Assembly (NCBI GenBank): GCA_019637105.1 | Contig: JAHBWF010000034.1 | Span: forward strand, 1-58,299 | Reading direction: 5' to 3' | From: Labilithrix sp. | GTDB taxonomy: Bacteria > Myxococcota_A > Polyangia > Polyangiales > Polyangiaceae | Length of the DNA stretch: 58,299 bases | Part shown: in pieces, positions 7,031 to 16,248 of the stretch | How the letters are laid out: the number at the start of each line of letters is the position of its first letter | Numbering within the stretch: the stretch's first letter is position 1 | Notes under the pieces: generated by a model | Told to the model about the DNA's origin: nothing | The model's database searches: none | The model's input: only the letters and a program-made list of their open reading frames with translations | Made by a program: the position numbers and the translations under genes

Positions 7031-8257
7031 ATGAACACTCGACCCACGGTTTCTCTCCTGCGCGTGCGCCGACTCGCTCACGGAGGCGGCCTCGCGTTCG
7101 CGCTCGCGGCGCTGTTCGCGGCCGCGTGCTCGTCGAGCGACGAAGGCGGCGTCGCGCCGTCGCCCGACGCGGGCGGCGACGACGCGGCCTCGCCGTCGCC
7201 CGACGGGGGCGCGGCCGACGGCGACGGCGGAGCGGACGGCGCGAGCGACGGCGGGGACGCGGGAGCCACCACGCCGCTCGACCTCTCGGCGGTCGCCGAC
7301 AGGACGTGGGCGTGGTTCGAGATCCCGGGGGCCGTCTGCCGCGACGGATCGCCCACCGGCATCGGGCTGAACCTGAGCGCGCCGTCCAAGAAGCTGATGA
7401 TCTTCCTCCAGGGCGGCGGCGCCTGCTTCAACGCGCAGACGTGCGCGAACAACCCGTCGGCCGTCGGCGCCAAGAGCGGATCGGGCGGGATCTTCAGCCG
7501 GAGCAACCCCGAGAACCCGATCGCCGACTGGAACCACGTCTTCGTCCCGTACTGCACGGGCGACGTCCACGCGGGGAACGAGCCGAACGGCGACGTCGCG
7601 GGCGTCGGCCCGCAGAAGTTCGTCGGCTACGCGAACATGGAGCTCTTCCTGGCGAAGCTCGCGGCGACCTTCCCCGACACCGAGCAGATCCTCGTGACCG
7701 GGACGAGCGCCGGAGGGTTCGGCGCCGCCGCCAACTACGGCCACGCCCTCCGCTGGTTCCCCACGATCCCGGTGAACCTCGTCGACGACTCGGGGCCGCT
7801 GATGCGCCAGCCGCCGCTCGCGCGCTGTCTCCAGGACCGCTGGAAGACGCTGTGGAAGCTCGACTCGACCGTCATCGCCGAGTGCGGAGCCGACTGTACG
7901 AACCAACCCGACTTCCTGATGGCGGCTTCGAAGCACTGGGCGTCGACCAAGTCGACGCTCGCGCAGGGCCTCGTCTCCGCCACGGGGGACGCGACGATCC
8001 GCGCCTTCTACGGGTTCGGCGCGTCCGAGTGCACGAGCTTCGCGCTCGTGTCGGAGAGCGACTTCGCGGCGGGCCTCACGGACATCCGCACGGAGAGCGC
8101 CGCGTACTCGAACTTCGGCACGTACACGTACGGCGGGACGCGCCACACGCTGCTCGCCGGGGACGTCTTCTATTCGACCACGCTCGGCTCGAAGACCGTC
8201 GCCGCGTGGGTCAAGGACATCGTCGACACCAACACCGTCACGAACGTCGGACCGTAG
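7031..8257 (+). CDS. Pectin acetylesterase/Notum-like lipoprotein
   Basis: 408 residues. The signal peptide ends in a lipobox (LFAAAC, Cys about 35), followed by an Asp/Gly/Ala linker to about residue 80, so the protein is exported and probably anchored in the outer membrane. The rest matches the pectinacetylesterase/Notum (PAE) alpha/beta hydrolase family: KKLMIFLQGGGACFNAQTC near the start, the nucleophile elbow GTSAGGFG (Ser about 226) and a C-terminal His in GGTRHTLL. Several Cys pairs fit disulfides. Family members remove acetyl groups from pectin (plants) or palmitoleate from Wnt (animals); the bacterial substrate here is unknown. The ATG follows GAGGAGGCAGCAACG, a good ribosome binding site. 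Confidence 0.85.
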   Translation: MNTRPTVSLLRVRRLAHGGGLAFALAALFAAACSSSDEGGVAPSPDAGGDDAASPSPDGGAADGDGGADGASDGGDAGATTPLDLSAVADRTWAWFEIPGAVCRDGSPTGIGLNLSAPSKKLMIFLQGGGACFNAQTCANNPSAVGAKSGSGGIFSRSNPENPIADWNHVFVPYCTGDVHAGNEPNGDVAGVGPQKFVGYANMELFLAKLAATFPDTEQILVTGTSAGGFGAAANYGHALRWFPTIPVNLVDDSGPLMRQPPLARCLQDRWKTLWKLDSTVIAECGADCTNQPDFLMAASKHWASTKSTLAQGLVSATGDATIRAFYGFGASECTSFALVSESDFAAGLTDIRTESAAYSNFGTYTYGGTRHTLLAGDVFYSTTLGSKTVAAWVKDIVDTNTVTNVGP

Positions 8258-8370
8258 CCCGTCGGGCGCGCTCGAGCCTCCTCGCTCGGGCGTCGCGCCG
8301 GGGCTCCTCGCGCGGGGGACGGCGATCGCGTCCGGGGGGGCGCCGCCTCGCCGACGCTCCGCCCGCGAGG

Positions 8371-9813
8371 TCAGCTCGCCTGGCCGTCGCGACGCGGCTC
8401 GAGGCCCTCGCGCCGGCGCGTCTCGCGGACGGCCGCGCGGTGCCGTTCCGCGAGGACGCGCGAGATCGAGACCGCGTAGGTCGCGCGGGGCTCGTCCGGC
8501 GCGATCGCGCGGAGCTCGGCGGGCAGGCGCGCGACCTCGGCGGCGTGCGCGGAGCGAAGCTCGGCGAGCCGAGGCCGCCGGAGCGCCCGTCCGTCGGAGA
8601 CGACGGGCTCGAGCAGCGGCTCCCAGTCACCCGACGTGGGCGCGGGCTCGTCGAGCGCGGCGATCCGGTCGGCCACGAGCCGCCCGCCGGAGTCGCGCCG
8701 TCGCCAGACCTGCTTCGGCCCCACGATCGTCGCCTTGCCGGCGCTGAGCTTCAGGCAGGGCCTGCCCGCGTACGCGACGATCTTGTACGCCATGTCGAGG
8801 ACCGGCGCGTCGGCCGACATCCCGACGCGGGTGCCGACCCCGAAGCCGTCGATCGGCGCGCGAGCCCGGACGAGCCTGTCGATGGCGTACTCGTCGAGGC
8901 CGCCGCTCGCGAAGATGCGGACGTCGCGGAGGCCGGCGTCGTCGAGGAGCTGCCGCACCGCTCGGCTGAGCGCCTCGAGGTCGCCGCTGTCCAGGCGCAG
9001 GGACGCGAGCGCGCGCCCTTCGCCGCGCAGGCGCCGCGCGAGCTCGATCGCCCTGCGCGTCCCGCTCAGCGTGTCGTACGTGTCGACGAGGAGCGTCAGC
9101 GGTCCGACCGTCGTGCGGGCCCACGCCTCGAACGCGGCGCGCTCGTCGGGCATCGCCTCGATGAACGCGTGCGCGACGGTCCCGCTGGCGGGGATGCCGA
9201 GCCGCCTGGCGGCGTGGACGTTGCTCGTGCTCGCGAACCCCGCGAGCCAGCAGGCGCGCGCCACGTCGACGCTCGCGTCGATCCCGGGCGTGCGCCGGAG
9301 CCCGAAGTCGACGAGCGGCCTCCCGCCCGCGACCGCGACGCACCGCGCGGCCTTGGTCGCCACGAGCGTGGGGTAGTGGATCGCGTTGAGGATGAGGCTC
9401 TCGGCGAGCTGCGCCTCGATGATGGGGGCGTCGACCTCGACGAGCGGCTCACCCGGAAAGACGACGCGGCCCTCCCGGACGGCGCGGACGTCTCCCGTGA
9501 AGCGGACGCGCGCGAGGGCGTCGGCTTCTTCGGGGCGGACGTGTCCGGTCGTGACTAGGTAGTCGATCCCCTCGTCGTCGAAGCCGAGCCGCTCGAGGCG
9601 CGCGAGCGCGTCCTCGAGGCCGGCCGCGACGAGGAACGACCGGTGCGCAGGCAGCTTGCGGACGAACAGGCTGAACGTCGCGCGGTCGTGCATCCCGAGC
9701 CGGTGGTAGCTCGCCGCCATGGTGAGCTCGTAGAGGTCCGTCACGAGCCCGAGCCTGCGCTCGACGGCTCGTCGTCCCAGGGCGCTCGACCGCCCGCCGT
9801 CCGTCGACGTCAT
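8371..9813 (-). CDS. pncB: Nicotinate phosphoribosyltransferase
   Basis: 480 residues, ATG at 9811-9813. Converts nicotinate and PRPP to nicotinate mononucleotide (NAD salvage). Family signatures: GLVTDLYELTMAASYHRLG at the N-terminus, RSFLVAAGLEDAL, the PRPP/nicotinate site region VDFGLRRTPGIDAS, then ASTSNVHAARRLGIPASGT, SLRLDSGDLEALS, IFASGGLDEY and DGFGVGTRVGMSADAP. Length is typical of the bacterial class. It lies 37 bases downstream of the small Cys-rich gene on the same strand, so the two may be co-transcribed, and next to universal stress genes on the other strand. Confidence 0.93.
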   Translation of the reverse strand: MTSTDGGRSSALGRRAVERRLGLVTDLYELTMAASYHRLGMHDRATFSLFVRKLPAHRSFLVAAGLEDALARLERLGFDDEGIDYLVTTGHVRPEEADALARVRFTGDVRAVREGRVVFPGEPLVEVDAPIIEAQLAESLILNAIHYPTLVATKAARCVAVAGGRPLVDFGLRRTPGIDASVDVARACWLAGFASTSNVHAARRLGIPASGTVAHAFIEAMPDERAAFEAWARTTVGPLTLLVDTYDTLSGTRRAIELARRLRGEGRALASLRLDSGDLEALSRAVRQLLDDAGLRDVRIFASGGLDEYAIDRLVRARAPIDGFGVGTRVGMSADAPVLDMAYKIVAYAGRPCLKLSAGKATIVGPKQVWRRRDSGGRLVADRIAALDEPAPTSGDWEPLLEPVVSDGRALRRPRLAELRSAHAAEVARLPAELRAIAPDEPRATYAVSISRVLAERHRAAVRETRRREGLEPRRDGQAS

Positions 9814-9850
9814 GGCGCGGCCTCGATGCAAGACGGCCGCCCCCGCGGGC

Positions 9851-10057
9851 TCAGACCGCCGCGCGCGGGCGCTCCACCGTCGGGGCGAGCCCCTTGCGAA
9901 GCTCGAAGCGCTTGCATCCGCACGTGCCGAAGACGCGAAGCTCCAGCTTCGCGAGCCCCGGCTCGTCGCAGGCCGCCTCCTCTCCGTCGAGCGGCGCCGC
10001 GGCCGGGCTCGCGAAGTACTTGCAGTGTGAGCAGTGTCCCCAGCTGTTCCGTGCCAT
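9851..10057 (-). CDS. Small Cys-rich protein, possible metal-binding
   Basis: 68 residues from the ATG at 10055-10057. It starts MARNSWGHCSHCKYF, has a Cys at about 30 (EEAACDEPGLAKLEL), and another pair in VFGTCGCKRFELRKG, giving five Cys arranged like a small zinc ribbon or iron-binding knuckle. I recall similar 65-70-residue proteins in deltaproteobacteria and myxobacteria without an assigned role. It is divergent from the universal stress gene at 10190 and upstream of pncB. Function unknown. Confidence 0.65.
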   Translation of the reverse strand: MARNSWGHCSHCKYFASPAAAPLDGEEAACDEPGLAKLELRVFGTCGCKRFELRKGLAPTVERPRAAV

Positions 10058-10189
10058 GACTCCTCCGTCTCGCTGCGATCCCGAGATGCGTGTCCTGGCC
10101 GTCCGAGGTGCAGAGCGCGTGCCGAAGATCCGCGGCGCGCTGGACGAGCGCGCGGCGCAGGCGGCACGCATGATGAATGGTGACGGCGT

Positions 10190-10666
10190 ATGAAGCGGAT
10201 CCTCGCGGCGGTCGATCTGACGTCGACCGCGCACCTCATCATTCGACACGCGGTCGAGCTCGCGCGCTCGATGGGCGGGAGAGTCCGGCTCCTCCACAGC
10301 GTCGTGATCGCGCCGCAGGTCCCGCCGCCCGGCGTGTTCGTTCCGCTGACCTCGTTCCGAGCGCACGAGCTCGCCGACGCCGCCAGGACGGCGATGGAGA
10401 GCTTGGAGGAGTCGATCCCTCGCGAGCTCCGCGACGGCGTCGTGGTCGAGATCGGCCACGCGGCGGATTGCGTCTGCGAGGCGGCGCGCGCGTACGACGC
10501 CGACGTCGTCGTCATCGGGGCCCACGACTACGGGCTCATCTCCCGCGCGCTGGGCACGACCGCGGCGCGCATCGTCAACCGGATGGATCGTCCCGTCTTC
10601 GTCGTCAGGCCCATGCCGACGAGCCACGTCGTCGAGCCCGAGCCCGTCAGCGCGAAGGCCGGCTGA
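10190..10666 (+). CDS. Universal stress protein (UspA family)
   Basis: 158 residues. The N-terminal strand MKRILAAVDLTSTAHLIIRH is the classic Usp opening. The C-terminal part has ADVVVIGAHDYGLISRALGT followed by TAARIVNRMDRPVFVVRPMP, a slightly changed form of the ATP-binding G-2x-G-9x-G(S/T) motif (here GAHDYG...LGTTA). Usp proteins bind ATP or AMP and respond to stress. A second Usp gene follows after 75 bases, then a sensor kinase, so the three may form one stress-response unit. Confidence 0.88.
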   Translation: MKRILAAVDLTSTAHLIIRHAVELARSMGGRVRLLHSVVIAPQVPPPGVFVPLTSFRAHELADAARTAMESLEESIPRELRDGVVVEIGHAADCVCEAARAYDADVVVIGAHDYGLISRALGTTAARIVNRMDRPVFVVRPMPTSHVVEPEPVSAKAG

Positions 10667-10741
10667 CGACCCGTCGCTCTCGTCGCTCTCGAGCGAGCGT
10701 CTCGTGTCCTGGTGCGAGGGCACCGAACCCGGAGGTCAGCC

Positions 10742-11185
10742 ATGACGAAGTTCGCCAACATCCTCGTCCCCGTCGACTTCGGCGCGCCGTCCAGACGAGG
10801 CCTCGAGCTCGCGGTGGACCTCGCTCGACGGAACGGCGCGAGGCTCACGCTGCTCCACGTGTTCGACGTCCCCGTGTCGTACGCGGGGATGGGGCTCTCG
10901 CCGACGGAGCTCCTCGCGCCGATGTGGGACGCGGAGCAGGAGGAGCTCGACCGCGTCCTCGCGAAGGTTCGTGACGAGATCCCCGAGGTGTCCCGCGAGA
11001 CGGCGCGGGGCGTCCCGTGGCGAGAGATCCTGGCGTTCATCGAGCAGCGCCGCCCCGATCTGGTCGTGATGGGGACGCACGGTCGTCACGGCGTACCGCG
11101 CGCGCTGCTCGGCAGCGTCGCGGAGAAGATCGTCCGGCTGTCGCCCTGCCCGGTGCTCACCGTTCGCGCGGAGGACGAGGCATGA
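10742..11185 (+). CDS. Universal stress protein (UspA family)
   Basis: 147 residues; the ATG at 10742 follows a GGAGGT ribosome binding site. NILVPVDFGAPSRRGLELAV at the N-terminus and VVMGTHGRHGVPRALLGSVA at the C-terminus give the complete G-2x-G-9x-G-S nucleotide motif, so this copy should bind ATP. The stop overlaps the start of the following histidine kinase by 4 bases (ATGA), implying translational coupling of a stress protein with a sensor kinase. Confidence 0.92.
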   Translation: MTKFANILVPVDFGAPSRRGLELAVDLARRNGARLTLLHVFDVPVSYAGMGLSPTELLAPMWDAEQEELDRVLAKVRDEIPEVSRETARGVPWREILAFIEQRRPDLVVMGTHGRHGVPRALLGSVAEKIVRLSPCPVLTVRAEDEA

Positions 11186-13365
11186 CGCTGGGCGCCCGCC
11201 GCGAGCCCGAGCGCCTCCCCTCCGAAGCGAGCCTGCTCGCGGACCTGCTCCGTCGGCTCGGCGAGCGGTCCGCCGATCCGCACCGGCTCGCCGCCGGCGC
11301 GATGGAGGCGCTCGCGGCGGCGCTCGGCGCTCCGTGCGCGCTGGTCTTCGCGGTCGACCCGACGGACGCGCTCCGGCTCGTCGGGGCGCGGGGGATCGAC
11401 GCCGAGCTGGAGGCGCGCGTCTCCTCGCTCGCGTTCGACGGTAAGGAGCTCGCCGCGGAGTGCGTGGCGACCGGAGCCGCCCTGCGGATCGACGCGGCGG
11501 GCGCGAGGGCGGAGACGGACCGAGCGATGGCCCGCCGCGCGCGGGCCGAGCAGCTCCGCGCCGTCCCGCTCGTCGCGGACGGGGTGACCCTCGGCGCGCT
11601 CGTGTTCGCGACGAGCCGCGCCGCCGATCCGGGGCCACGCCTCGAGGCGGCCGCCGGCGCCGTCGCGCTCGCGCTCGCCGCCGCGCGCGCGCGGCGCATC
11701 GGATCGCTCACGCACCACAAGCTCGACCGGACCCTCGGCGCGATCCACGAGCTCGGGCGCCGGCTCGCGCGCGTCCCGCAGTCCCCCGTCAGCGCGTTCT
11801 CGGCCCCGCTCGACGACGAGGCCGCCTTCGACGTGCGAGCGTTCTTCGCCGAGCTGGCCGAGCAGGTGCGCGATCTCGTGGGCGCGGAGATGGCGGCGGT
11901 CGGCGTCGGCACGTGCCCCGAGCGGACCTTCGACCCTTGGGTCGCCGTCGGCGTGCCGGAGGGGATGGAGCGCGCCGTCGGCCGGCATCCACGCCCCGTC
12001 GGGACGCTCGGCGTCGTCGCGGTCGGGGGAGCGACGGTGCGCTTGCGCGACGTCCGAGAGCACCCGGCGTTCGTCGGCATCCCGCCCGAGCACGCCGACA
12101 TCCGGAGCTTGCTCGCGGTCCCGCTCTCGACCGGCGAGGAGAGCGTGGGCAACCTCTACCTCGCCAACAAGCGCGGGGGCGAAGAGTTCGACGAAGCCGA
12201 CGAGAAGACCGTCGAGATGTTCGCGACCCTCGCGGCGAGCGGGTTCAGGCTCTCCACCCTGCTGCACAGGAGCGAGCACGACCGGAGCAGGCTGATCCAG
12301 ATCATCGCCGCGGAGCCCGACGGCGTCGCGTTCGTCGACGCCGCGTCGGGCTGGATCCTGGCGAACCGCGCCTTCGAGGACCTGCTCGGACGGCGCGTCC
12401 GGCCCGAGGAGGGCGCGAGGCAGGAGCTCGGCGTCGTCTGCCGTCCCGACGGCAGCGCCCTCGAGGCCGACGACCTGGCGGCGGCGCGCGCGCTGCGGGG
12501 CGAGACGACGTCGCGGGACGACCTCCTCCTGGTGCGCCACGACGGCACGCGCGTCCCGGTCGCCGAGCGCGGCGCGCCCGTCCGGAGCGCCGGCGGGAAG
12601 CTGCTCGGCGCGGTGGTCGTCCTTCGAGACGTCTCGCTCCAGAAGGAGGTGGAGAGGCTGCGCGAGGAGTTCGCCGCGATGGTCGCGCACGACCTGCGGA
12701 ACCCCATCCAGTCGATGCTCCTCCAGCTCGAGCTCTTGCGGAGCGACGCCGAGCAGGGGAAGCCGACGTCGGACGCCGCGCTCGATCGCCTCGATCGGAT
12801 CGGCGCGCGCCTCGCGCGGATGGCGGGCGATCTCCTCGACACCACGCGGATCGAGCTCTCGCGCGTCCCGCTCTCGCGCGTCCCGCTCGACCTCGCGGAG
12901 GCGACCCGGGCGCTGGTCGACCGCGTGCGAGCGACGATCGGGGATCACGCGATCGAGGTCCACGTGACCGGACCGCTCGAGACCGCGCTGGTCGACCCGA
13001 CGCGGTTCGACCAGGTCCTGACCAACCTGCTCGAGAACGCCGGCAAGTACTCGGCGAGCGGGACCACCGTCGAGGTCGAGGTCCGGGCGGTCGACGACGG
13101 CGTCGAGATCGCGGTGACGGATCGAGGAGCGGGCATCGCGCCCGACGAGCTCCCCAAGCTCTTCGACCGCTTCTACCAGGCGCAGCGCGCCCGAGAGCGG
13201 AAGAGCGGCCTCGGGCTCGGCCTCTACATCACGAAGGGCTTCGTCGAGGCGCACGGAGGGCGCATCGACGTCGAGAGCGCCGTCGGCCGAGGCAGCACCT
13301 TCCGCGTGTGGTTCCCTCGCGCGCAGCCCGGCGCCTCTCCCTCGCGCGATCGACCGGCGGCGTGA
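11182..13365 (+). CDS. GAF-GAF-PAS sensor histidine kinase
   Basis: 727 residues with no membrane segment, so a cytosolic sensor. The N-terminus (to about 175) and residues about 200-400 look like two GAF domains; the second has RSLLAVPLSTGEESVGNLYL. Residues about 370-480 form a PAS domain (AFVDAASGWILANRAFEDLL). The dimerisation domain carries the phospho-acceptor His in AMVAHDLRNPIQSML (about 501). The ATPase domain follows with LTNLLENAGKYS, DRGAGI and GLGLGLYITKGFVEAHGG. No receiver domain and no adjacent regulator gene. It is coupled by overlap to the upstream universal stress gene, which suggests a redox, gas or energy stress input; the ligand is unknown. Confidence 0.92.
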   Translation: MTLGARREPERLPSEASLLADLLRRLGERSADPHRLAAGAMEALAAALGAPCALVFAVDPTDALRLVGARGIDAELEARVSSLAFDGKELAAECVATGAALRIDAAGARAETDRAMARRARAEQLRAVPLVADGVTLGALVFATSRAADPGPRLEAAAGAVALALAAARARRIGSLTHHKLDRTLGAIHELGRRLARVPQSPVSAFSAPLDDEAAFDVRAFFAELAEQVRDLVGAEMAAVGVGTCPERTFDPWVAVGVPEGMERAVGRHPRPVGTLGVVAVGGATVRLRDVREHPAFVGIPPEHADIRSLLAVPLSTGEESVGNLYLANKRGGEEFDEADEKTVEMFATLAASGFRLSTLLHRSEHDRSRLIQIIAAEPDGVAFVDAASGWILANRAFEDLLGRRVRPEEGARQELGVVCRPDGSALEADDLAAARALRGETTSRDDLLLVRHDGTRVPVAERGAPVRSAGGKLLGAVVVLRDVSLQKEVERLREEFAAMVAHDLRNPIQSMLLQLELLRSDAEQGKPTSDAALDRLDRIGARLARMAGDLLDTTRIELSRVPLSRVPLDLAEATRALVDRVRATIGDHAIEVHVTGPLETALVDPTRFDQVLTNLLENAGKYSASGTTVEVEVRAVDDGVEIAVTDRGAGIAPDELPKLFDRFYQAQRARERKSGLGLGLYITKGFVEAHGGRIDVESAVGRGSTFRVWFPRAQPGASPSRDRPAA

Positions 13366-13399
13366 TCTCCGCCGAAGGCGCATCGCCATCCGGCTCGTA

Positions 13400-16216
13400 A
13401 TGCGCGATGCTTCGCTCTCGATGGCGCTCCCGTTCGACGCGCTCCGGCGCGACGTCTCGTACCTCGGAAGGATCCTCGGCGACACCCTCGTCGAGCAAGA
13501 AGGCGACGCGCTCCTCGATCTCGAGGAGACCATCCGCGCGCTCGCGAAGGCGCGCCGGGCGCACGAGGCCGCTCACGACGTCGCGCGCGCGCACGCGACC
13601 ACGCAGAAGCTGGTCGACGTCGTGCGCGGGCTCGACACGAGCGTGGCCGAGCGCGTCGCGCGGGCGTTCACGCACTACTTCCAGCTCGTGAACCTCGCGG
13701 AGCAGCATCACCGGACGCGCCGCCGGCGCGACTACGCGCGCGAGGGCAAGCCGCAGCCCGGGTCGCTCGAGGTCGTCTTCGCGGCCATGTCGAAGGAGGC
13801 GTCGCGCGAGCGCTTCATCGAGGTGCTGCGGGGCGCGGCGGTCGAGCTCGTCTTCACGGCCCACCCGAGCGAGGCCCAGCGCCGGACCGTGCTCGAGAAG
13901 CACCGGCGCCTCGTCTCGTTGATCGCCCGCCGAGAGCGCGCCGAGCTCACCCCCGCCGAGGCCGACGACGTCGACCGGGCGATCCGCGAGGAGGTGGCGA
14001 CGCTGTGGCAGTCCGACGAGATCCGCCAGGAGAAGCCGCGCGTCGGCGACGAGGTGAAGAACGTCCTCTTCTACCTCGAGGAGGTCCTCTTCCCGCTCGT
14101 CCCCGGCTTCTACAAGGCGATGGAGAGCGCGGCGGCGAAGGCGTTCGGCAAGGCCGTCGAGATCCCGTGCGTCCTCCACTTCGGGTCGTGGGTCGGCGCC
14201 GACATGGACGGGAACCCGAACGTGACGCCCGAGGTCGCGGTCGACACGGGGCTCGCCCAGACCGCGCGCGTCATCGACCTGTACCTGCGCGAGGTCGCGT
14301 CGCTCGGCGCGTCGCTCTCGCAGAGCACGCGCCGCGTCGCCGTGACGCAAGAGCTCCTCACGTCGCTCGAGGCGGACGCGCGCGCCATGCCCGAGCTCGT
14401 CCACACGCTCGAGACGACCACGCATCACGAGCCCTACCGCCGGAAGCTCCGCTTCGTCGCCGAGCGGCTCCGCGTGACGCGCGCCGCGATCGTCGCCGTG
14501 CGCGAGGCGGCCGCGCGCGACCCCTCCGCCGACGTGGCGCCGCGCTTCGCGGCGCACGCCTACGCCGGCCCGGCGGCGTTCGTCGCCGACCTCGAGCTCA
14601 TCCTCGCGTCGCTCCTCGCGAACCGCGGCGAGCGCGCCGGCGCCGAGCGGGTGCGCGCGCTGCTCCGTCAGGTCCGGACGTTCGGCTTCCACCTCGCGCG
14701 CCTCGACGTCCGCATCCCCGCCGAGTGGGTGCGGGCGGACGCGCGGGTCGCGCTCGGCCTCGCGGAGGGCGCGACGCTCACGTGCGCCGCGCTCGAGGCC
14801 GCGCTCGATCCCGCGCGCGCTCCGGAGCTCGTGGTCCCCGACGGACCGGGCCTGCGCGCCGTCCGGGCGCTCGCGCGCATCCGCGAGGTGACCTTCGGAG
14901 GCGGCGCGGAGTCGCTCGTCCTCAGCATGACCCACGGCGCGGAGGACATGCTCGCCGCGCTCGTGCTCGCGCGGCTCGCGGGGCTCGACGCTCCGGAGCG
15001 ATCGGCGTCGGACGTCGCGATCGTCCCGCTCTTCGAGACGCTCGACGATCTCGATCGCTCGGACGTCGAGCTCTCGCGCGCCGTCACGAGCGCGCCCTAC
15101 GCGGCCTACCTCGCGCGCCGCGGCGGCGTACAGGAGGTCATGATCGGCTACTCCGACTCGAACAAGGACGCCGGGATCGTCGGCTCCTCGTTCGCGCTCT
15201 ACCGAGCCCAGCAGCGGCTGGTCGCCGTGTCCCGCGAGCACGGCGTGTCGCTCAAGATCTTCCACGGTCGCGGCGGATCGATCGGGCGCGGCGGCGGACC
15301 CTCGCAGCGCGCCATCGAGAGCCTCCCCGCGGGCTCGGTGTCGGGGCGGTTCAAGCTTACGGAGCAGGGCGAGGTGCTCGGGTGGAAGTACCTGGTCCCC
15401 GAGATCGCCGAGCGGAACCTCGAGCTCACCGTCGCCGGCGTCCTCGCGCACTCGCTCGCGGGCGGGCCCGGCTCGAGCGGAGCCGGCGCGCGGGGCGCGC
15501 GGCTCGCCGAGTACGAAGCCATCTTCGAGGAGGTCGCGTCGATCAGCGTCGCGCACTACCGCGCGCTCGTGAGCGATCCGGGCTTCCCCGAGTATTTCGC
15601 CGCGACCACGCCGATCGAGGACATCCCGCGCCTCAACATCGGCTCGCGTCCGGCGCGGCGCTCGGGCGGTCGCGGCGGCGAGGCGCCGCGCGTGAAGCTC
15701 GAGGACCTCCGCGCGATCCCGTGGGTCTTCGCCTGGACGCAGTCGCGGCAGATGGTCCCGGGCTGGTACGGGGCGGGCCGCGCGCTCGCGTGGCTCTTGA
15801 AGCAGCACGGGCCCAGGCGCGCCCGTCAGATGCGCAAGGAGTGGCCCTTCTTCGCGAGCACGCTCGACGCGATCGCCGTGTCGCTCGCGCAGGCCGACAT
15901 GGTGGTCGCGTCCCGTTACGCCGATCTCTGCGAGGACGTCGCGCTCGCGCGCCGTCTCTTCCGGCGGATCGCCCTCGATCACGGGCGCGCGGTCCGAGCC
16001 ATCCGCACGATCTTCGAGCGCCCCGACGCGCTCGAGCCGGACTCGACGCTCGCGCGCTCGATCGAGCTCCGCAACCCGTACGTCGATCCCCTGAGCTTCA
16101 TCCAGATCGAGCTGCTCCGGCGCGAGCGCGCCGAGGAGCGAGAGTCGCCCGAGCTGCTCCGCGCCATCCTGCTCACGATCAACGGCGTCGCCGCGGGCCT
16201 TCGCTCGACCGGTTGA
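13400..16216 (+). CDS. ppc: Phosphoenolpyruvate carboxylase
   Basis: 938 residues. Carboxylates PEP with bicarbonate to oxaloacetate (anaplerosis). Catalytic landmarks are intact: the His box VFTAHPSEAQRRTV (about 155), GSWVGADMDGNPNVTPEV, the lysine box MIGYSDSNKDAGIVGSSF, the Arg/Gly loop FHGRGGSIGRGGGPSQRAIE and FKLTEQGEV. The C-terminus is complete (NPYVDPLSFIQIELL, ending TINGVAAGLRSTG), as in functional enzymes whose last residues reach the active site. An alternative start is Met8 (13421). It stands as a single gene, convergent with the CheB-CheR hybrid. Confidence 0.97.
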   Translation: MRDASLSMALPFDALRRDVSYLGRILGDTLVEQEGDALLDLEETIRALAKARRAHEAAHDVARAHATTQKLVDVVRGLDTSVAERVARAFTHYFQLVNLAEQHHRTRRRRDYAREGKPQPGSLEVVFAAMSKEASRERFIEVLRGAAVELVFTAHPSEAQRRTVLEKHRRLVSLIARRERAELTPAEADDVDRAIREEVATLWQSDEIRQEKPRVGDEVKNVLFYLEEVLFPLVPGFYKAMESAAAKAFGKAVEIPCVLHFGSWVGADMDGNPNVTPEVAVDTGLAQTARVIDLYLREVASLGASLSQSTRRVAVTQELLTSLEADARAMPELVHTLETTTHHEPYRRKLRFVAERLRVTRAAIVAVREAAARDPSADVAPRFAAHAYAGPAAFVADLELILASLLANRGERAGAERVRALLRQVRTFGFHLARLDVRIPAEWVRADARVALGLAEGATLTCAALEAALDPARAPELVVPDGPGLRAVRALARIREVTFGGGAESLVLSMTHGAEDMLAALVLARLAGLDAPERSASDVAIVPLFETLDDLDRSDVELSRAVTSAPYAAYLARRGGVQEVMIGYSDSNKDAGIVGSSFALYRAQQRLVAVSREHGVSLKIFHGRGGSIGRGGGPSQRAIESLPAGSVSGRFKLTEQGEVLGWKYLVPEIAERNLELTVAGVLAHSLAGGPGSSGAGARGARLAEYEAIFEEVASISVAHYRALVSDPGFPEYFAATTPIEDIPRLNIGSRPARRSGGRGGEAPRVKLEDLRAIPWVFAWTQSRQMVPGWYGAGRALAWLLKQHGPRRARQMRKEWPFFASTLDAIAVSLAQADMVVASRYADLCEDVALARRLFRRIALDHGRAVRAIRTIFERPDALEPDSTLARSIELRNPYVDPLSFIQIELLRRERAEERESPELLRAILLTINGVAAGLRSTG

Positions 16217-16248
16217 CGCCCGGCCGCCGCGCCGCGCCGCGCGTCGCG

